Shown here piece after piece: positions 1 through 6,591 of a DNA stretch of 6,938 nucleotides (positions are counted from its first letter, which is position 1; each line of letters begins with the position of its first letter). The notes below the pieces were generated by a model. That model was given only the letters and a program-made list of their open reading frames with translations. It had not been told where the DNA came from and searched no databases. Where the stretch lies: assembly GCA_002292975.1 (NCBI GenBank), contig DBCI01000080.1:1-6938 (forward strand), written 5' to 3'. A program made the translations under genes and the position numbers. Source of the stretch: Polynucleobacter sp. UBA962 (GTDB taxonomy: Bacteria; Pseudomonadota; Gammaproteobacteria; Burkholderiales; Burkholderiaceae).

Positions 1-74
1 GTGGCCCGGGGCGGAATCGAACCACCGACACAAGGATTTTCAATCCTCTGCTCTACCGACTGAGCTACCAGGCC
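1..74 (-). tRNA. tRNA-Phe (anticodon GAA), 3' end cut by the window edge
   Basis: The minus strand folds as a full cloverleaf. The acceptor stem is GGCCUGG/CCGGGCC with one U-G pair, the D stem GCUC/GAGC, the anticodon stem GAGGA/UCCUU with loop UUGAAAA, the variable loop is five bases, and the T stem GGUGG/CCGCC encloses UUCGAUU. The anticodon GAA lies at positions 39-41, which gives phenylalanine. The sequence closely resembles enterobacterial tRNA-Phe in its D arm and anticodon region. The discriminator A and the first C of the 3' tail are present; the final CA, if encoded, lies beyond the window. The gene is 21 bp downstream of the ntrX stop on the same strand. Confidence 0.96.
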
Positions 75-84
75 AAGATTTGCG

Positions 85-90
85 ATTATA
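85..90 (-). promoter_or_regulatory. Possible -10 box of a tRNA-Phe promoter
   Basis: On the minus strand the bases read TATAAT, a perfect sigma70 -10 consensus, in the 21-bp gap between the ntrX stop and the tRNA. Transcription starting about 7 bases downstream would give a leader of only a few bases before the mature tRNA 5' end, which is normal for tRNA genes. A -35 box would have to lie inside the last ntrX codons (about 107-114), and nothing close to TTGACA is visible there. The promoter is therefore supported mainly by the -10 box and its position. Confidence 0.45.
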
Positions 91-95
91 TAGGA

Positions 96-746
96 TCACT
101 CGCCCTTATATTTGCTGACGTCTATCCCAAGGGCCTTTAGCTTGCGGTAAAGGTGTGTTCTTTCTAGGCCAGTGAACTCGGAGATTTTTGTCATACTGCC
201 ACTAGTTGCCAGCATTTGGTATTCAAAATAGGCTTTCTCAAAGAGATCACGCGATTCGCGCAGGGGTAGCCCAAAATAGCTCTTTGCAATGCCGCTAATG
301 TATTCATCGGGGTTATTGCTTTTTGGTAGCTCGAGTGAGCTTGTCTGTGTTGCTATCACCTCACCATCGGACTTTCTGAGAGGGGACCTTTCTAGCGCCT
401 TACTAACAGTTTTTAAGAGTTTTTGAAGTGCAATCGGTTTCTCTAAAAAGTTAAGTGCGCCGATACGAGTAGCCTCAACTGCCGTATCAATCGTTGCATG
501 GCCTGACATCATCACAACTGGCATTGTTAGTAAATTGTCTCGCGCCCACTCCTTTAGGAGAGTAATTCCATCAGTATCAGGCATCCAAATGTCTAAGAGA
601 ACGAGGTCGGGTTCCATTTGCTCACGCACTGCTCTGGCTTGCATAGCGCTTTCAGCGGGATACACCGTATGCCCTTCCTCGGTCAAGATCTCTTGCAAAA
701 GCTCTCGGATTCCCATCTCATCATCAACCACCAAAATACTAGCCAT
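96..746 (-). CDS. ntrX: NtrX-type response regulator, REC plus Fis-family HTH, no AAA+ domain
   Basis: This is a cytoplasmic transcriptional regulator of 216 aa and the presumed partner of the kinase encoded immediately upstream. Residues 1-115 are a receiver domain with the acidic pair D8-D9, phosphoacceptor D52 in LLDIWMPD, S81 in MMSGHA and K103 in the EKP motif. A low-complexity linker (about 120-148) leads to a C-terminal Fis-like helix-turn-helix (about 160-208, ending ERTHLYRKLKALGI). The NtrC-type AAA+ domain, with its Walker motifs and GAFTGA loop, is absent. By family logic this protein should therefore bind DNA without activating sigma54 RNA polymerase. The ATG is 2 bp after the ntrY stop (TAAGCATG), preceded by AGAGG about 10 bases away. 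The two-domain layout also resembles RegA/ActR regulators, but the REC sequence and its partner favour NtrX. Target genes cannot be read from this window. Confidence 0.9.
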   Translation of the reverse strand: MASILVVDDEMGIRELLQEILTEEGHTVYPAESAMQARAVREQMEPDLVLLDIWMPDTDGITLLKEWARDNLLTMPVVMMSGHATIDTAVEATRIGALNFLEKPIALQKLLKTVSKALERSPLRKSDGEVIATQTSSLELPKSNNPDEYISGIAKSYFGLPLRESRDLFEKAYFEYQMLATSGSMTKISEFTGLERTHLYRKLKALGIDVSKYKGE

Positions 747-748
747 GC

Positions 749-3028
749 TTATGCAGCCTCTTTCGCAAGATTTACAAACAAAATGGATACTTGGGCACCT
801 AACACTGCATCCCCCTGTTTACGATTATTAATCTCAATTTTTGCACCGTGGTCATCAATAATTTTTTTCACGACCGCTAAACCGAGTCCGGTTCCCTTAA
901 CTTTGGTGGTGATATATGGCTCAAATGCCCTTGCCAATATCTTAGCCTGAAAACCAGGTCCGCTGTCGGTAATTGTCATTCGCACTGCAAACTTACTTTG
1001 GCCAATATCGTTTATGGGTACTAACTCTGTCTTAATGGCGATAGCGCCCTCTACATGACCAGCCTCTAAGCTTGCATCTTGGGCATTTTGCAATAGGTTG
1101 TGGATCACCTGACGCAATTGAGTTGGATCGCCCATCACTCGGGGGCAATCACTAACAAGATCTACCTGGATCGCACTTCCCTCGTAGAGGCCCATAATTT
1201 CTTTTATCAAGGCATTCAGATCTAAGGATGTTAAATTGGGTGTGGGTGTTTTTGCAAAATCTCTAAACTCATTGACCATTTGTTTCATGGCCTGAACCTG
1301 GCCAATAATGGTGTTCGTACTCCGCTCGATCATCTCTGTTTGTTCGGGGCTCAATTGTCCCTGTAGCTTATGTTGTAAGCGTTCAGCAGAAAGCTGAATC
1401 GGTGTTAATGGATTCTTAATCTCATGAGCTAAGCGCCTTGCCACCTCGCTCCAAGCAATCGACCGCTGTGCAGCAATGACATCACTAATGTCATCAAACA
1501 CAATCATCTTCAGTTCAGAAGAGAGCTGAGTGCCCCGTACAAATAGAGTTGACCCTAAATCATTTTCATATTCGTTAATCGGATGAATTTGGATCTGCTT
1601 TTGCCAAACCGACCCGCCACCATCAGGCGCTTGATTGGTCGTGGGGGCTATTAAGTTCTGTGTTGAAAATTCTCCACGCACCGCGCTATAAAACTCTTGA
1701 AGCGCAGGAGTGCCGCCCAATGGGCCACCGGTTAGATCGAGCAAATGAGTCCCAAGAATTTTTGCTGCCCCAGGGTTGCTCGATACTAAATTGAATTGAT
1801 TATCAAAAATACAAACGCCAGCTGTTAGATTTCCTAGGACCGTTTCTAGGAAAGATTTAGACTCTTGCATAGAGGTGCGCGCATCTGAGAGCTGCTTGGT
1901 CATGACGTTGAACTGGCGGGTTAGCATACCAAGCTCATCCCCAGTATCTAGTTCTGGCTTGGGTGATAAGTCGCCCTGCGCTACCGCTTGAGTACCGCGC
2001 AAGAGCATCAACAAAGGCTGTGCTAATTGCCGACCCAATAAGAGAGCAAGAGTAACTGCAACAAATAAAGCAAAAAAGAGGGTGAGCGTGAGGGTGCCGA
2101 TATACATCTTGCGCAGACCAACTCGACCAAGAGCCTTTTCCTGGTATTCACTATAGGCAGACTCGACAGCAAAGATGTTCTTAGCCAAAGGCGCTGGTAT
2201 GAAACGAACTAATTGTAAGAAATACTTATCCTCGACCATTTTGCTGGGACCTGTTTTGCTCGGCACTGCCTTTTGTCGAGTGATTGGCACAATCGCCCTT
2301 ACGCGATAGCCTTGTTCTCCCTCAACCGTCTCAATTTCATCTAAGAAAGTTATGCCATTCTTTTTAAAAGCTTCAGCCACAACGTCTTCACTAGGTGCTG
2401 GAAAATACCCCTTGGGCTTAGCTTCTGTGCTCAGAATTAAAATGCGCTTTAGAGTGAAGAGGCTTACCTCTTGAATCCCAAACTGATTGCGGATCTTAGC
2501 GATCATGCTGCCAACCTGCTCTGAAGTGGTTCCTGATGGAACCTGAACAACCTGCTCAGCAATGAACTTGCCCTCGGCCAATATCTCCTCTTGTGCAATT
2601 CTTAAGGTCACACGCCCTAGCTCCAGCCCCGAGTTGAGCGCTGATTCAACCTTGACATCAAACCAAGTCTCAATGCTTTTGGAGACGAATTGCCAAGATA
2701 CGCTATACAAAATAACTCCGGGCACCACGCCGACCAAGGCAAAAATCATGGCTAATTTAGCAATTAAGCGGGTGCCGAAGCGCCCCTTGCGCCAACGAAT
2801 ACTAATGACAACCACCAAGACAATGATGGATAACAACAATAAGACTCCAACAATAATGTTGGCAGCATAGAGCCAAATAAAGTAGTTATCAAAAAACTCC
2901 GTGTTAGAGGTGGCCGTAGAAAGAAGAAGCAAGAGAACAAGGGCAATGAGGCCAGCAAGCAAAGTGAGCACTGGCAGAGCTCTGCGCTTAATAAGGTCTT
3001 TGCTTGTTAGGGCTGCAACAATATCCAT
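749..3028 (-). CDS. ntrY: NtrY-type membrane sensor histidine kinase
   Basis: This 759-aa inner-membrane kinase should phosphorylate the NtrX-type regulator that follows it. Four hydrophobic segments are visible at about 17-37, 50-77, 90-113 and 309-332. Basic residues at 10-16 and 78-88 place the N terminus in the cytoplasm and leave an extracytoplasmic domain at about 114-308. A HAMP region (about 330-383) and a PAS-like region (about 388-515) precede the kinase core. In the core, the H box AHEIKNPLTP carries H535, the N box is NLLQNAQDAS (about 644-653), G1 is DSGPG (688-692), the F region is FEPYITTK and G2 is GTGLGL (712-717). All catalytic boxes look intact. The ATG overlaps the stop of the DUF4390 gene by one base (TAATG), so translation is probably coupled. 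The signal sensed is unknown; NtrY homologues have been linked to nitrogen and redox or oxygen responses, which cannot be decided here. Confidence 0.93.
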   Translation of the reverse strand: MDIVAALTSKDLIKRRALPVLTLLAGLIALVLLLLLSTATSNTEFFDNYFIWLYAANIIVGVLLLLSIIVLVVVISIRWRKGRFGTRLIAKLAMIFALVGVVPGVILYSVSWQFVSKSIETWFDVKVESALNSGLELGRVTLRIAQEEILAEGKFIAEQVVQVPSGTTSEQVGSMIAKIRNQFGIQEVSLFTLKRILILSTEAKPKGYFPAPSEDVVAEAFKKNGITFLDEIETVEGEQGYRVRAIVPITRQKAVPSKTGPSKMVEDKYFLQLVRFIPAPLAKNIFAVESAYSEYQEKALGRVGLRKMYIGTLTLTLFFALFVAVTLALLLGRQLAQPLLMLLRGTQAVAQGDLSPKPELDTGDELGMLTRQFNVMTKQLSDARTSMQESKSFLETVLGNLTAGVCIFDNQFNLVSSNPGAAKILGTHLLDLTGGPLGGTPALQEFYSAVRGEFSTQNLIAPTTNQAPDGGGSVWQKQIQIHPINEYENDLGSTLFVRGTQLSSELKMIVFDDISDVIAAQRSIAWSEVARRLAHEIKNPLTPIQLSAERLQHKLQGQLSPEQTEMIERSTNTIIGQVQAMKQMVNEFRDFAKTPTPNLTSLDLNALIKEIMGLYEGSAIQVDLVSDCPRVMGDPTQLRQVIHNLLQNAQDASLEAGHVEGAIAIKTELVPINDIGQSKFAVRMTITDSGPGFQAKILARAFEPYITTKVKGTGLGLAVVKKIIDDHGAKIEINNRKQGDAVLGAQVSILFVNLAKEAA

Positions 3029-3615
3029 TATTGCCGTCCCACAACATTACCCATCGATGCATTAAATGGGAATCGCAACCATTCACCCGCCAGAGACCAG
3101 TCTTTGCTATTGAGCGCATCAACCTGAAATGGTTTAGGAAGCTTGCCCAAGTCCAAAGTCATACGCACACCAGCGTCATATTGTTTGGCAGGACTAATTG
3201 CAGCAGCCTCAATGACGCTCCACCCACCTACCGTTCCGGCTACTCGCAGTGCTTCAGGAAGGCTTGGGGCGCTAAATGTAAAATCGCCAACCGTGATGCG
3301 ATATTGATTAATGAGCGGTTGGTGCGATAAGCGAATTTGTCGCTCTACACGGATAACTTTTTCATCAAACCAGTACCAACGACTGCGAGTGAGCATAAAC
3401 TCGTAAACAAAATATAAGGTCACTCCTTTATTTAATGCATTCTCTAATCCTGTTGGCAGCGTAATCGAAAAATTTGCATTTAGTAGCCACCCCGTATCGG
3501 TCTTCTCAAGCTCTGCCTGCTTCACCACAATACCCTGGGCATGGGCGTGCACACTGATGCAAATAGTGAAAATGCAAATGAGGCTTAAGATAATTTTGCG
3601 CAGTAAACCCATCAT
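3028..3615 (-). CDS. Secreted DUF4390 family protein
   Basis: This is a 195-aa protein that I recognise as DUF4390, a proteobacterial family without an assigned function. The N terminus is a classical Sec signal peptide: basic MMGLLRK, a hydrophobic core at about 8-22, and a probable signal peptidase I site after AHA at residue 26. No lipobox cysteine follows, so a soluble periplasmic protein is likely. The mature part is beta-rich looking, with aromatic motifs such as RSRWYWFDEKV and a C-terminal segment around DWSLAGEWLRFPF. Two adjacent ATGs are available; the first is 2 bp after the rsmB stop, with GAGAG about 9 bases upstream. The stop overlaps the ntrY start by one base. This tight arrangement suggests, as an inference only, that it acts with the extracytoplasmic domain of NtrY. 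Confidence 0.85.
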   Translation of the reverse strand: MMGLLRKIILSLICIFTICISVHAHAQGIVVKQAELEKTDTGWLLNANFSITLPTGLENALNKGVTLYFVYEFMLTRSRWYWFDEKVIRVERQIRLSHQPLINQYRITVGDFTFSAPSLPEALRVAGTVGGWSVIEAAAISPAKQYDAGVRMTLDLGKLPKPFQVDALNSKDWSLAGEWLRFPFNASMGNVVGRQ

Positions 3616-3617
3616 TC

Positions 3618-4904
3618 TTAATTACTCTCTTCTTGGTCCTTGCTTAACAAACCGTAGAAAAATCCATCATGGTTTAAATTGGGAAGTAACTGTCCGGGGG
3701 CACTCAATCGTAAAGCATTCGGATGCTGAGATACAAACCAGGCTATTTGCTCCTCTCCCTCTTGCGGGAATACTGAGCAAGTAACATATAAGAGGCTGCC
3801 GCCCGGCTTAAGCATGCGCCATGCGTTTTCTAGAATAGCCCGCTGGACCTTAATCACCGCTGCAATATCTTCTTTGCGTCGCAAAAAAACAATATCGGGG
3901 TGGCGCCTCACAATACCGGAGGCGGAGCACGGTACATCACATAAAATTTTGTCAAAGGCCTGGCCATCCCACCAGTCTTGACGACTCGCGCTGCCTTGCA
4001 CAAGATGAATAGTGTGTTTTGGTAAACCCAACCTCTCGATAGCGCCCTCCACTTTTTTAAGTCGCTCGGCATCGATTTCTAAAGCAAGCAGCTGATAAGA
4101 TCCTCTGCCCATGATCTCGGCCAAGTGAGCGGTCTTGCCCCCGGGGGCCGCACATGCGTCCAAAATATGCTCGCCTGACTGCGGGCTTAACAGCTTTGCT
4201 GCTAACTGCGCTCCTGCGTCTTGAACAGAAACAAGTCCCTCATCAAATCCGGGTATCTGCGCTACCGGAATCGGGTCCTCAATCACAATCGCAGTATCAA
4301 GCGCTATGCTGCCCAATGAATGAATGATTGTATGTGCAATATGCTTAGAGTCCAATAGAGCGCAATAGTCGGCACGATTGATTTTGTTGGTATTGATTCG
4401 TAGGATTAATGGCGGTCTCCTGCTCTGCTCGTCACAAATATCCTGCCATTGTTTTGGATAAGCAGCTTGTAATTGACTAAGCCACCACTTTGGAAAGGCT
4501 ACTCCAAACCCTTCTTTCGTTTTGTCTTCAGCGTTATTTGGGTTGGCAATTTTTCGCAAGACCGCATTGACAAGCCCCTGTGCAAACTTGGTTTTGGGTG
4601 AGCTGCCTGCTGCTTTAACAGCCTCATTCACAATCGTGTGAACTGGATACCTATTTTGGGTGTCCCCACGCTCTTGATCAAGAATGAGAGTGCATGCCAC
4701 GCATAAGAGTAAGTCAACCTCCTTGCTGGGTTTTTTGGGAACCAGTTTCTGAATCTGCTCTTGCGCATGTGCCCAAGAACGCAAGGCCGCAAACGTAATG
4801 CTTTGCACCGCTGGTCGTAATTTAGAATCTAGGCTATCGAGGCTTTGCCCCAATGAACGTCCTTCATAGATAACTTGCTCGAGTGTACTGGCGGAGCTCT
4901 GCAA
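3618..4904 (-). CDS. rsmB: 16S rRNA (cytosine-967-C5)-methyltransferase RsmB
   Basis: RsmB transfers a methyl group from S-adenosylmethionine to C967 of 16S rRNA. The 428 aa from the first TTG comprise an N-terminal NusB-like RNA-binding domain (about 1-120) and a C-terminal NOL1/NOP2/Sun methyltransferase domain. The SAM-binding motif I is DACAAPGGKT (249-258). Motif IV is CDVPCSASGIVRRHPD with C326, and motif VI is YVTCS with C376, the expected catalytic cysteine. The length matches the E. coli enzyme (429 aa). The start is doubtful: TTG at 4904 has no Shine-Dalgarno sequence, and the same frame stays open to the fmt stop with NusB-like sequence (TQSAALAQI) just upstream. A start at CTG 4964 or ATT 4967, behind GGAAAG, would give about 448 aa. 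The function is secure; the N terminus is not. Confidence 0.93.
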   Translation of the reverse strand: MQSSASTLEQVIYEGRSLGQSLDSLDSKLRPAVQSITFAALRSWAHAQEQIQKLVPKKPSKEVDLLLCVACTLILDQERGDTQNRYPVHTIVNEAVKAAGSSPKTKFAQGLVNAVLRKIANPNNAEDKTKEGFGVAFPKWWLSQLQAAYPKQWQDICDEQSRRPPLILRINTNKINRADYCALLDSKHIAHTIIHSLGSIALDTAIVIEDPIPVAQIPGFDEGLVSVQDAGAQLAAKLLSPQSGEHILDACAAPGGKTAHLAEIMGRGSYQLLALEIDAERLKKVEGAIERLGLPKHTIHLVQGSASRQDWWDGQAFDKILCDVPCSASGIVRRHPDIVFLRRKEDIAAVIKVQRAILENAWRMLKPGGSLLYVTCSVFPQEGEEQIAWFVSQHPNALRLSAPGQLLPNLNHDGFFYGLLSKDQEESN

Positions 4905-4991
4905 TATCTGGGCAAGCGCTGCGCTCTGAGTGATACCGCTTACCCTCTCGATTGGCTTATCCAGAATAACTTTCCGCTTAGTAAGTGTGAG
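4905..4991 (-). other. fmt-rsmB junction, open in the rsmB frame, probably holds the true rsmB start
   Basis: These 87 bases lie between the fmt stop and the first standard start of rsmB. In the rsmB frame they contain no stop and no ATG, GTG or TTG. Two purine-rich SD-like stretches are present on the minus strand: GGAAAG at 4975-4970, five bases before CTG 4964, and AGAGGG at 4948-4943, eight bases before an in-frame ATC. The translated part just before TTG 4904 looks like the first helix of the NusB domain. No terminator hairpin with a T run is visible, so transcription from fmt into rsmB is plausible. Confidence 0.5.
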
Positions 4992-5987
4992 TTAGCTCAA
5001 AAACTGCTTACTTGAGCTTTTACTGTTCGCTAAAAACCAAGTGCGCGCTGACATCTTTTTGCCACCCGATTTTTGCAACTCCAGCACCTCAAGACATTGA
5101 TCCTGACATTGGACCCAAATCCCGTCAGCGCCTAGCCCAATGATAGAGCCTGGAGCGTTCTTTGCCGCAAGGAGCTCTTGCTCACCGGCATTGGGTAAAC
5201 GCGTCCTCCAAATTTTGATGAGCTCTCCGTCAAACTGTGTGCTTGCTCCTGGAAATGGATTAAAAGCACGCACCTTGCGATCAATTAATTGGGCTTTTGT
5301 ATGCCAATTAATTGAGGCCTCTGTTTTCAGTAGCTTATTGGCATAACTAATCCCATCATTACTTTGTGGCACAAAATGAACTTTATTAGCCGCAATGCTT
5401 TGTAAGGCCTCTACCATTAAAGTGGCGCCGAGCTTGGCCAAGCGATCATGCAAAGATTGGCTGGTTTCTTCTGCATGGATCTCGACCTCCTGGCTTATTA
5501 ATACCGGGCCCGTATCTAGTCCGGCCTCCATTTTCATAATAGCCACGCCCGTTTTAGCATCGCCCGCTTCAATTGCACGCGCAATGGGTGCCGCGCCGCG
5601 CCAACGTGGCAACAAAGAGGCATGAATATTAAAACACGCAAAGCGGCCAGCGCGTTCGGCTAATTGCAAAACTTCGCTCGGCAAAATTAAGCCATAGGCG
5701 ACCACAACCATCACATCAAATTGCGCTTGTGTTAGCTGTGAAAGAGTTGCTGTTGCATCATGCCGTTTTTGTGGATCGGTCGCATGAATATTTAGGCTGA
5801 GAGGCTGCCATACTGGAATGCCCTTTTCTTGCGCAAGCAACTTCACTGGGCTGGCTTGAAGATGCATACCTCGACCTGCCGGCCGATCGGGCTGCGTGAG
5901 CACCGCCACGATCTCATGCCCTGCTTCAATCAGCGCACGTAATGCCTCTGCTGCAAACTCGGGGGTTCCTGCAAAAATGATTTTCAT
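4992..5987 (-). CDS. fmt: Methionyl-tRNA formyltransferase
   Basis: Fmt transfers the formyl group from 10-formyltetrahydrofolate to Met-tRNA(fMet), making the bacterial initiator. From ATG 5987 the protein has 331 aa. The N-terminal formyltransferase Rossmann domain starts MKIIFAGTPEFA and contains TQPDRPAGRG (31-40), the folate and catalytic segment FNIHASLLPRWRGAAPI with N120 and H122, and D158 in EAGLDTGPV. The C-terminal OB-like tRNA-binding domain begins around 220 and includes RKVRAFNPFPG. It is slightly longer than the E. coli enzyme (about 315 aa), mainly through an insertion of roughly ten residues at about 66-86 before DVMVVVAYG and a few residues before CFNIH. An in-frame TTG two codons upstream (5993) is possible, but the ATG matches the conserved MKIIFAGT start. 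The gap to the def stop is 16 bp with no clear SD, so coupling to def is likely. Confidence 0.96.
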   Translation of the reverse strand: MKIIFAGTPEFAAEALRALIEAGHEIVAVLTQPDRPAGRGMHLQASPVKLLAQEKGIPVWQPLSLNIHATDPQKRHDATATLSQLTQAQFDVMVVVAYGLILPSEVLQLAERAGRFACFNIHASLLPRWRGAAPIARAIEAGDAKTGVAIMKMEAGLDTGPVLISQEVEIHAEETSQSLHDRLAKLGATLMVEALQSIAANKVHFVPQSNDGISYANKLLKTEASINWHTKAQLIDRKVRAFNPFPGASTQFDGELIKIWRTRLPNAGEQELLAAKNAPGSIIGLGADGIWVQCQDQCLEVLELQKSGGKKMSARTWFLANSKSSSKQFLS

Positions 5988-6003
5988 GTGCAATGGTTCG
6001 CGC

Positions 6004-6519
6004 TTAGCGAAGCCCGACCAATTCTTTTGCTCGCTTCTTGAGTTTTAATGAAATGCGACTCCGCTTTAATGGGGACAAGTACTCGACAAACACCTTGCCT
6101 TGCAAGTGGTCCATTTCGTGCTGTAAACATACTGCCAAAAGCCCATCAGCCTCTAGCTCAAATGGTTTTCCTGCTTGATTAAGGGCTTTGATCTTAATGC
6201 GTTCGGGCCGCTCAACCTCATCAAAAAACTCCGGCACCGACAGACAACCCTCGCGCCAGGATTTTTTTTCTGCGCTAGCCCAGGTGAGCTCAGGGTTAAT
6301 AAAAACCATCAGTTCATTACGATCCTCTGAGACGTCAATCACGATGATGCGCTCATGAATATCGACCTGTGTAGCGGCTAACCCAATACCGGAAGCCTCA
6401 TACATAGTCTCCCCCATATCCGCAACGATCTGCACAATACGCGCATCCACCGCCGCCACCGGTTTTGCAATCGTGTGTAGGCGCTGGTCTGGATAGTGAA
6501 GTATCGATAAGACAGCCAT
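6004..6519 (-). CDS. def: Peptide deformylase
   Basis: This metalloenzyme removes the N-formyl group from the initiator methionine of nascent proteins at the ribosome exit. The 171 aa contain all three signature motifs: GIGLAATQ (44-51), REGCLSVP with the metal ligand C92, and QHEMDHLQG with ligands H134 and H138 and catalytic E135. Length and the short charged C-terminal helix ([13 protein letters not shown]) fit the Gram-negative type 1B class represented by E. coli Def (169 aa). The ATG at 6519 directly precedes the conserved [10 protein letters not shown] start; no strong SD is visible upstream. It is the first gene of the minus-strand unit, with fmt 16 bp downstream, the usual def-fmt pair. 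An A8 run on the coding strand (window 6262-6269) lies just before the EGCLS motif. Confidence 0.97.
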   Translation of the reverse strand: MAVLSILHYPDQRLHTIAKPVAAVDARIVQIVADMGETMYEASGIGLAATQVDIHERIIVIDVSEDRNELMVFINPELTWASAEKKSWREGCLSVPEFFDEVERPERIKIKALNQAGKPFELEADGLLAVCLQHEMDHLQGKVFVEYLSPLKRSRISLKLKKRAKELVGLR

Positions 6520-6591
6520 ATACCAATTATCTTACAAACAAATCCGCTTGAGCTCATTGTCAACAATTTTTGGCTAAGCAAAAATAGATCG
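6520..6591. promoter_or_regulatory. Divergent def/dprA intergenic region
   Basis: The two transcription units diverge from this 72-bp AT-rich gap. It holds an 8-bp palindrome TGAGCTCA (6549-6556) abutting an inverted repeat ATTGT-CA-ACAAT (6556-6567). On the minus strand a perfect TTGACA lies at 6563-6558, but the hexamers 16-18 bases downstream are poor -10 matches; GATAAT at 6531-6526 is a better -10 box but too far away for that -35. A promoter for def must lie here or inside dprA, but its exact position is not resolved. Confidence 0.5.
6557..6585 (+). promoter_or_regulatory. Candidate sigma70 promoter for dprA
   Basis: TTGTCA (6557-6562, five of six consensus bases) is followed after exactly 17 bases by AAAAAT (6580-6585, four of six). 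The spacing is ideal, but the -10 box is weak. Transcription would begin at about 6592, right at the first candidate dprA ATG, so the mRNA would be leaderless there or carry a short leader to the ATG at 6631. This is a pattern match only. Confidence 0.4.

Noticed and set aside
1..74. tRNA-Phe as an integration site for a mobile element
   Set aside because: No integrase, attachment-site repeat or foreign-looking DNA is visible in the window; the region beyond the tRNA 3' end is not included.
535..950. Two overlapping plus-strand open frames across ntrX and the ntrY end
   Set aside because: They lie antisense to genes with intact conserved motifs, have no recognisable domain and use no plausible ribosome binding site; they are shadows.
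4915..4925. AGCGC-T-GCGCT as a terminator hairpin between fmt and rsmB
   Set aside because: The loop would be a single base and no T run follows; it also lies in sequence that probably codes for the RsmB N terminus.
4992..5993. TTG at 5993 as the fmt start
   Set aside because: The ATG two codons later begins the conserved MKIIFAGT segment, and the TTG has no better ribosome binding site.
6526..6563. TTGACA with GATAAT as a complete def promoter
   Set aside because: The two boxes are 26 bases apart, too far for a sigma70 promoter, and hexamers at the right distance are weak, so no complete promoter is claimed.
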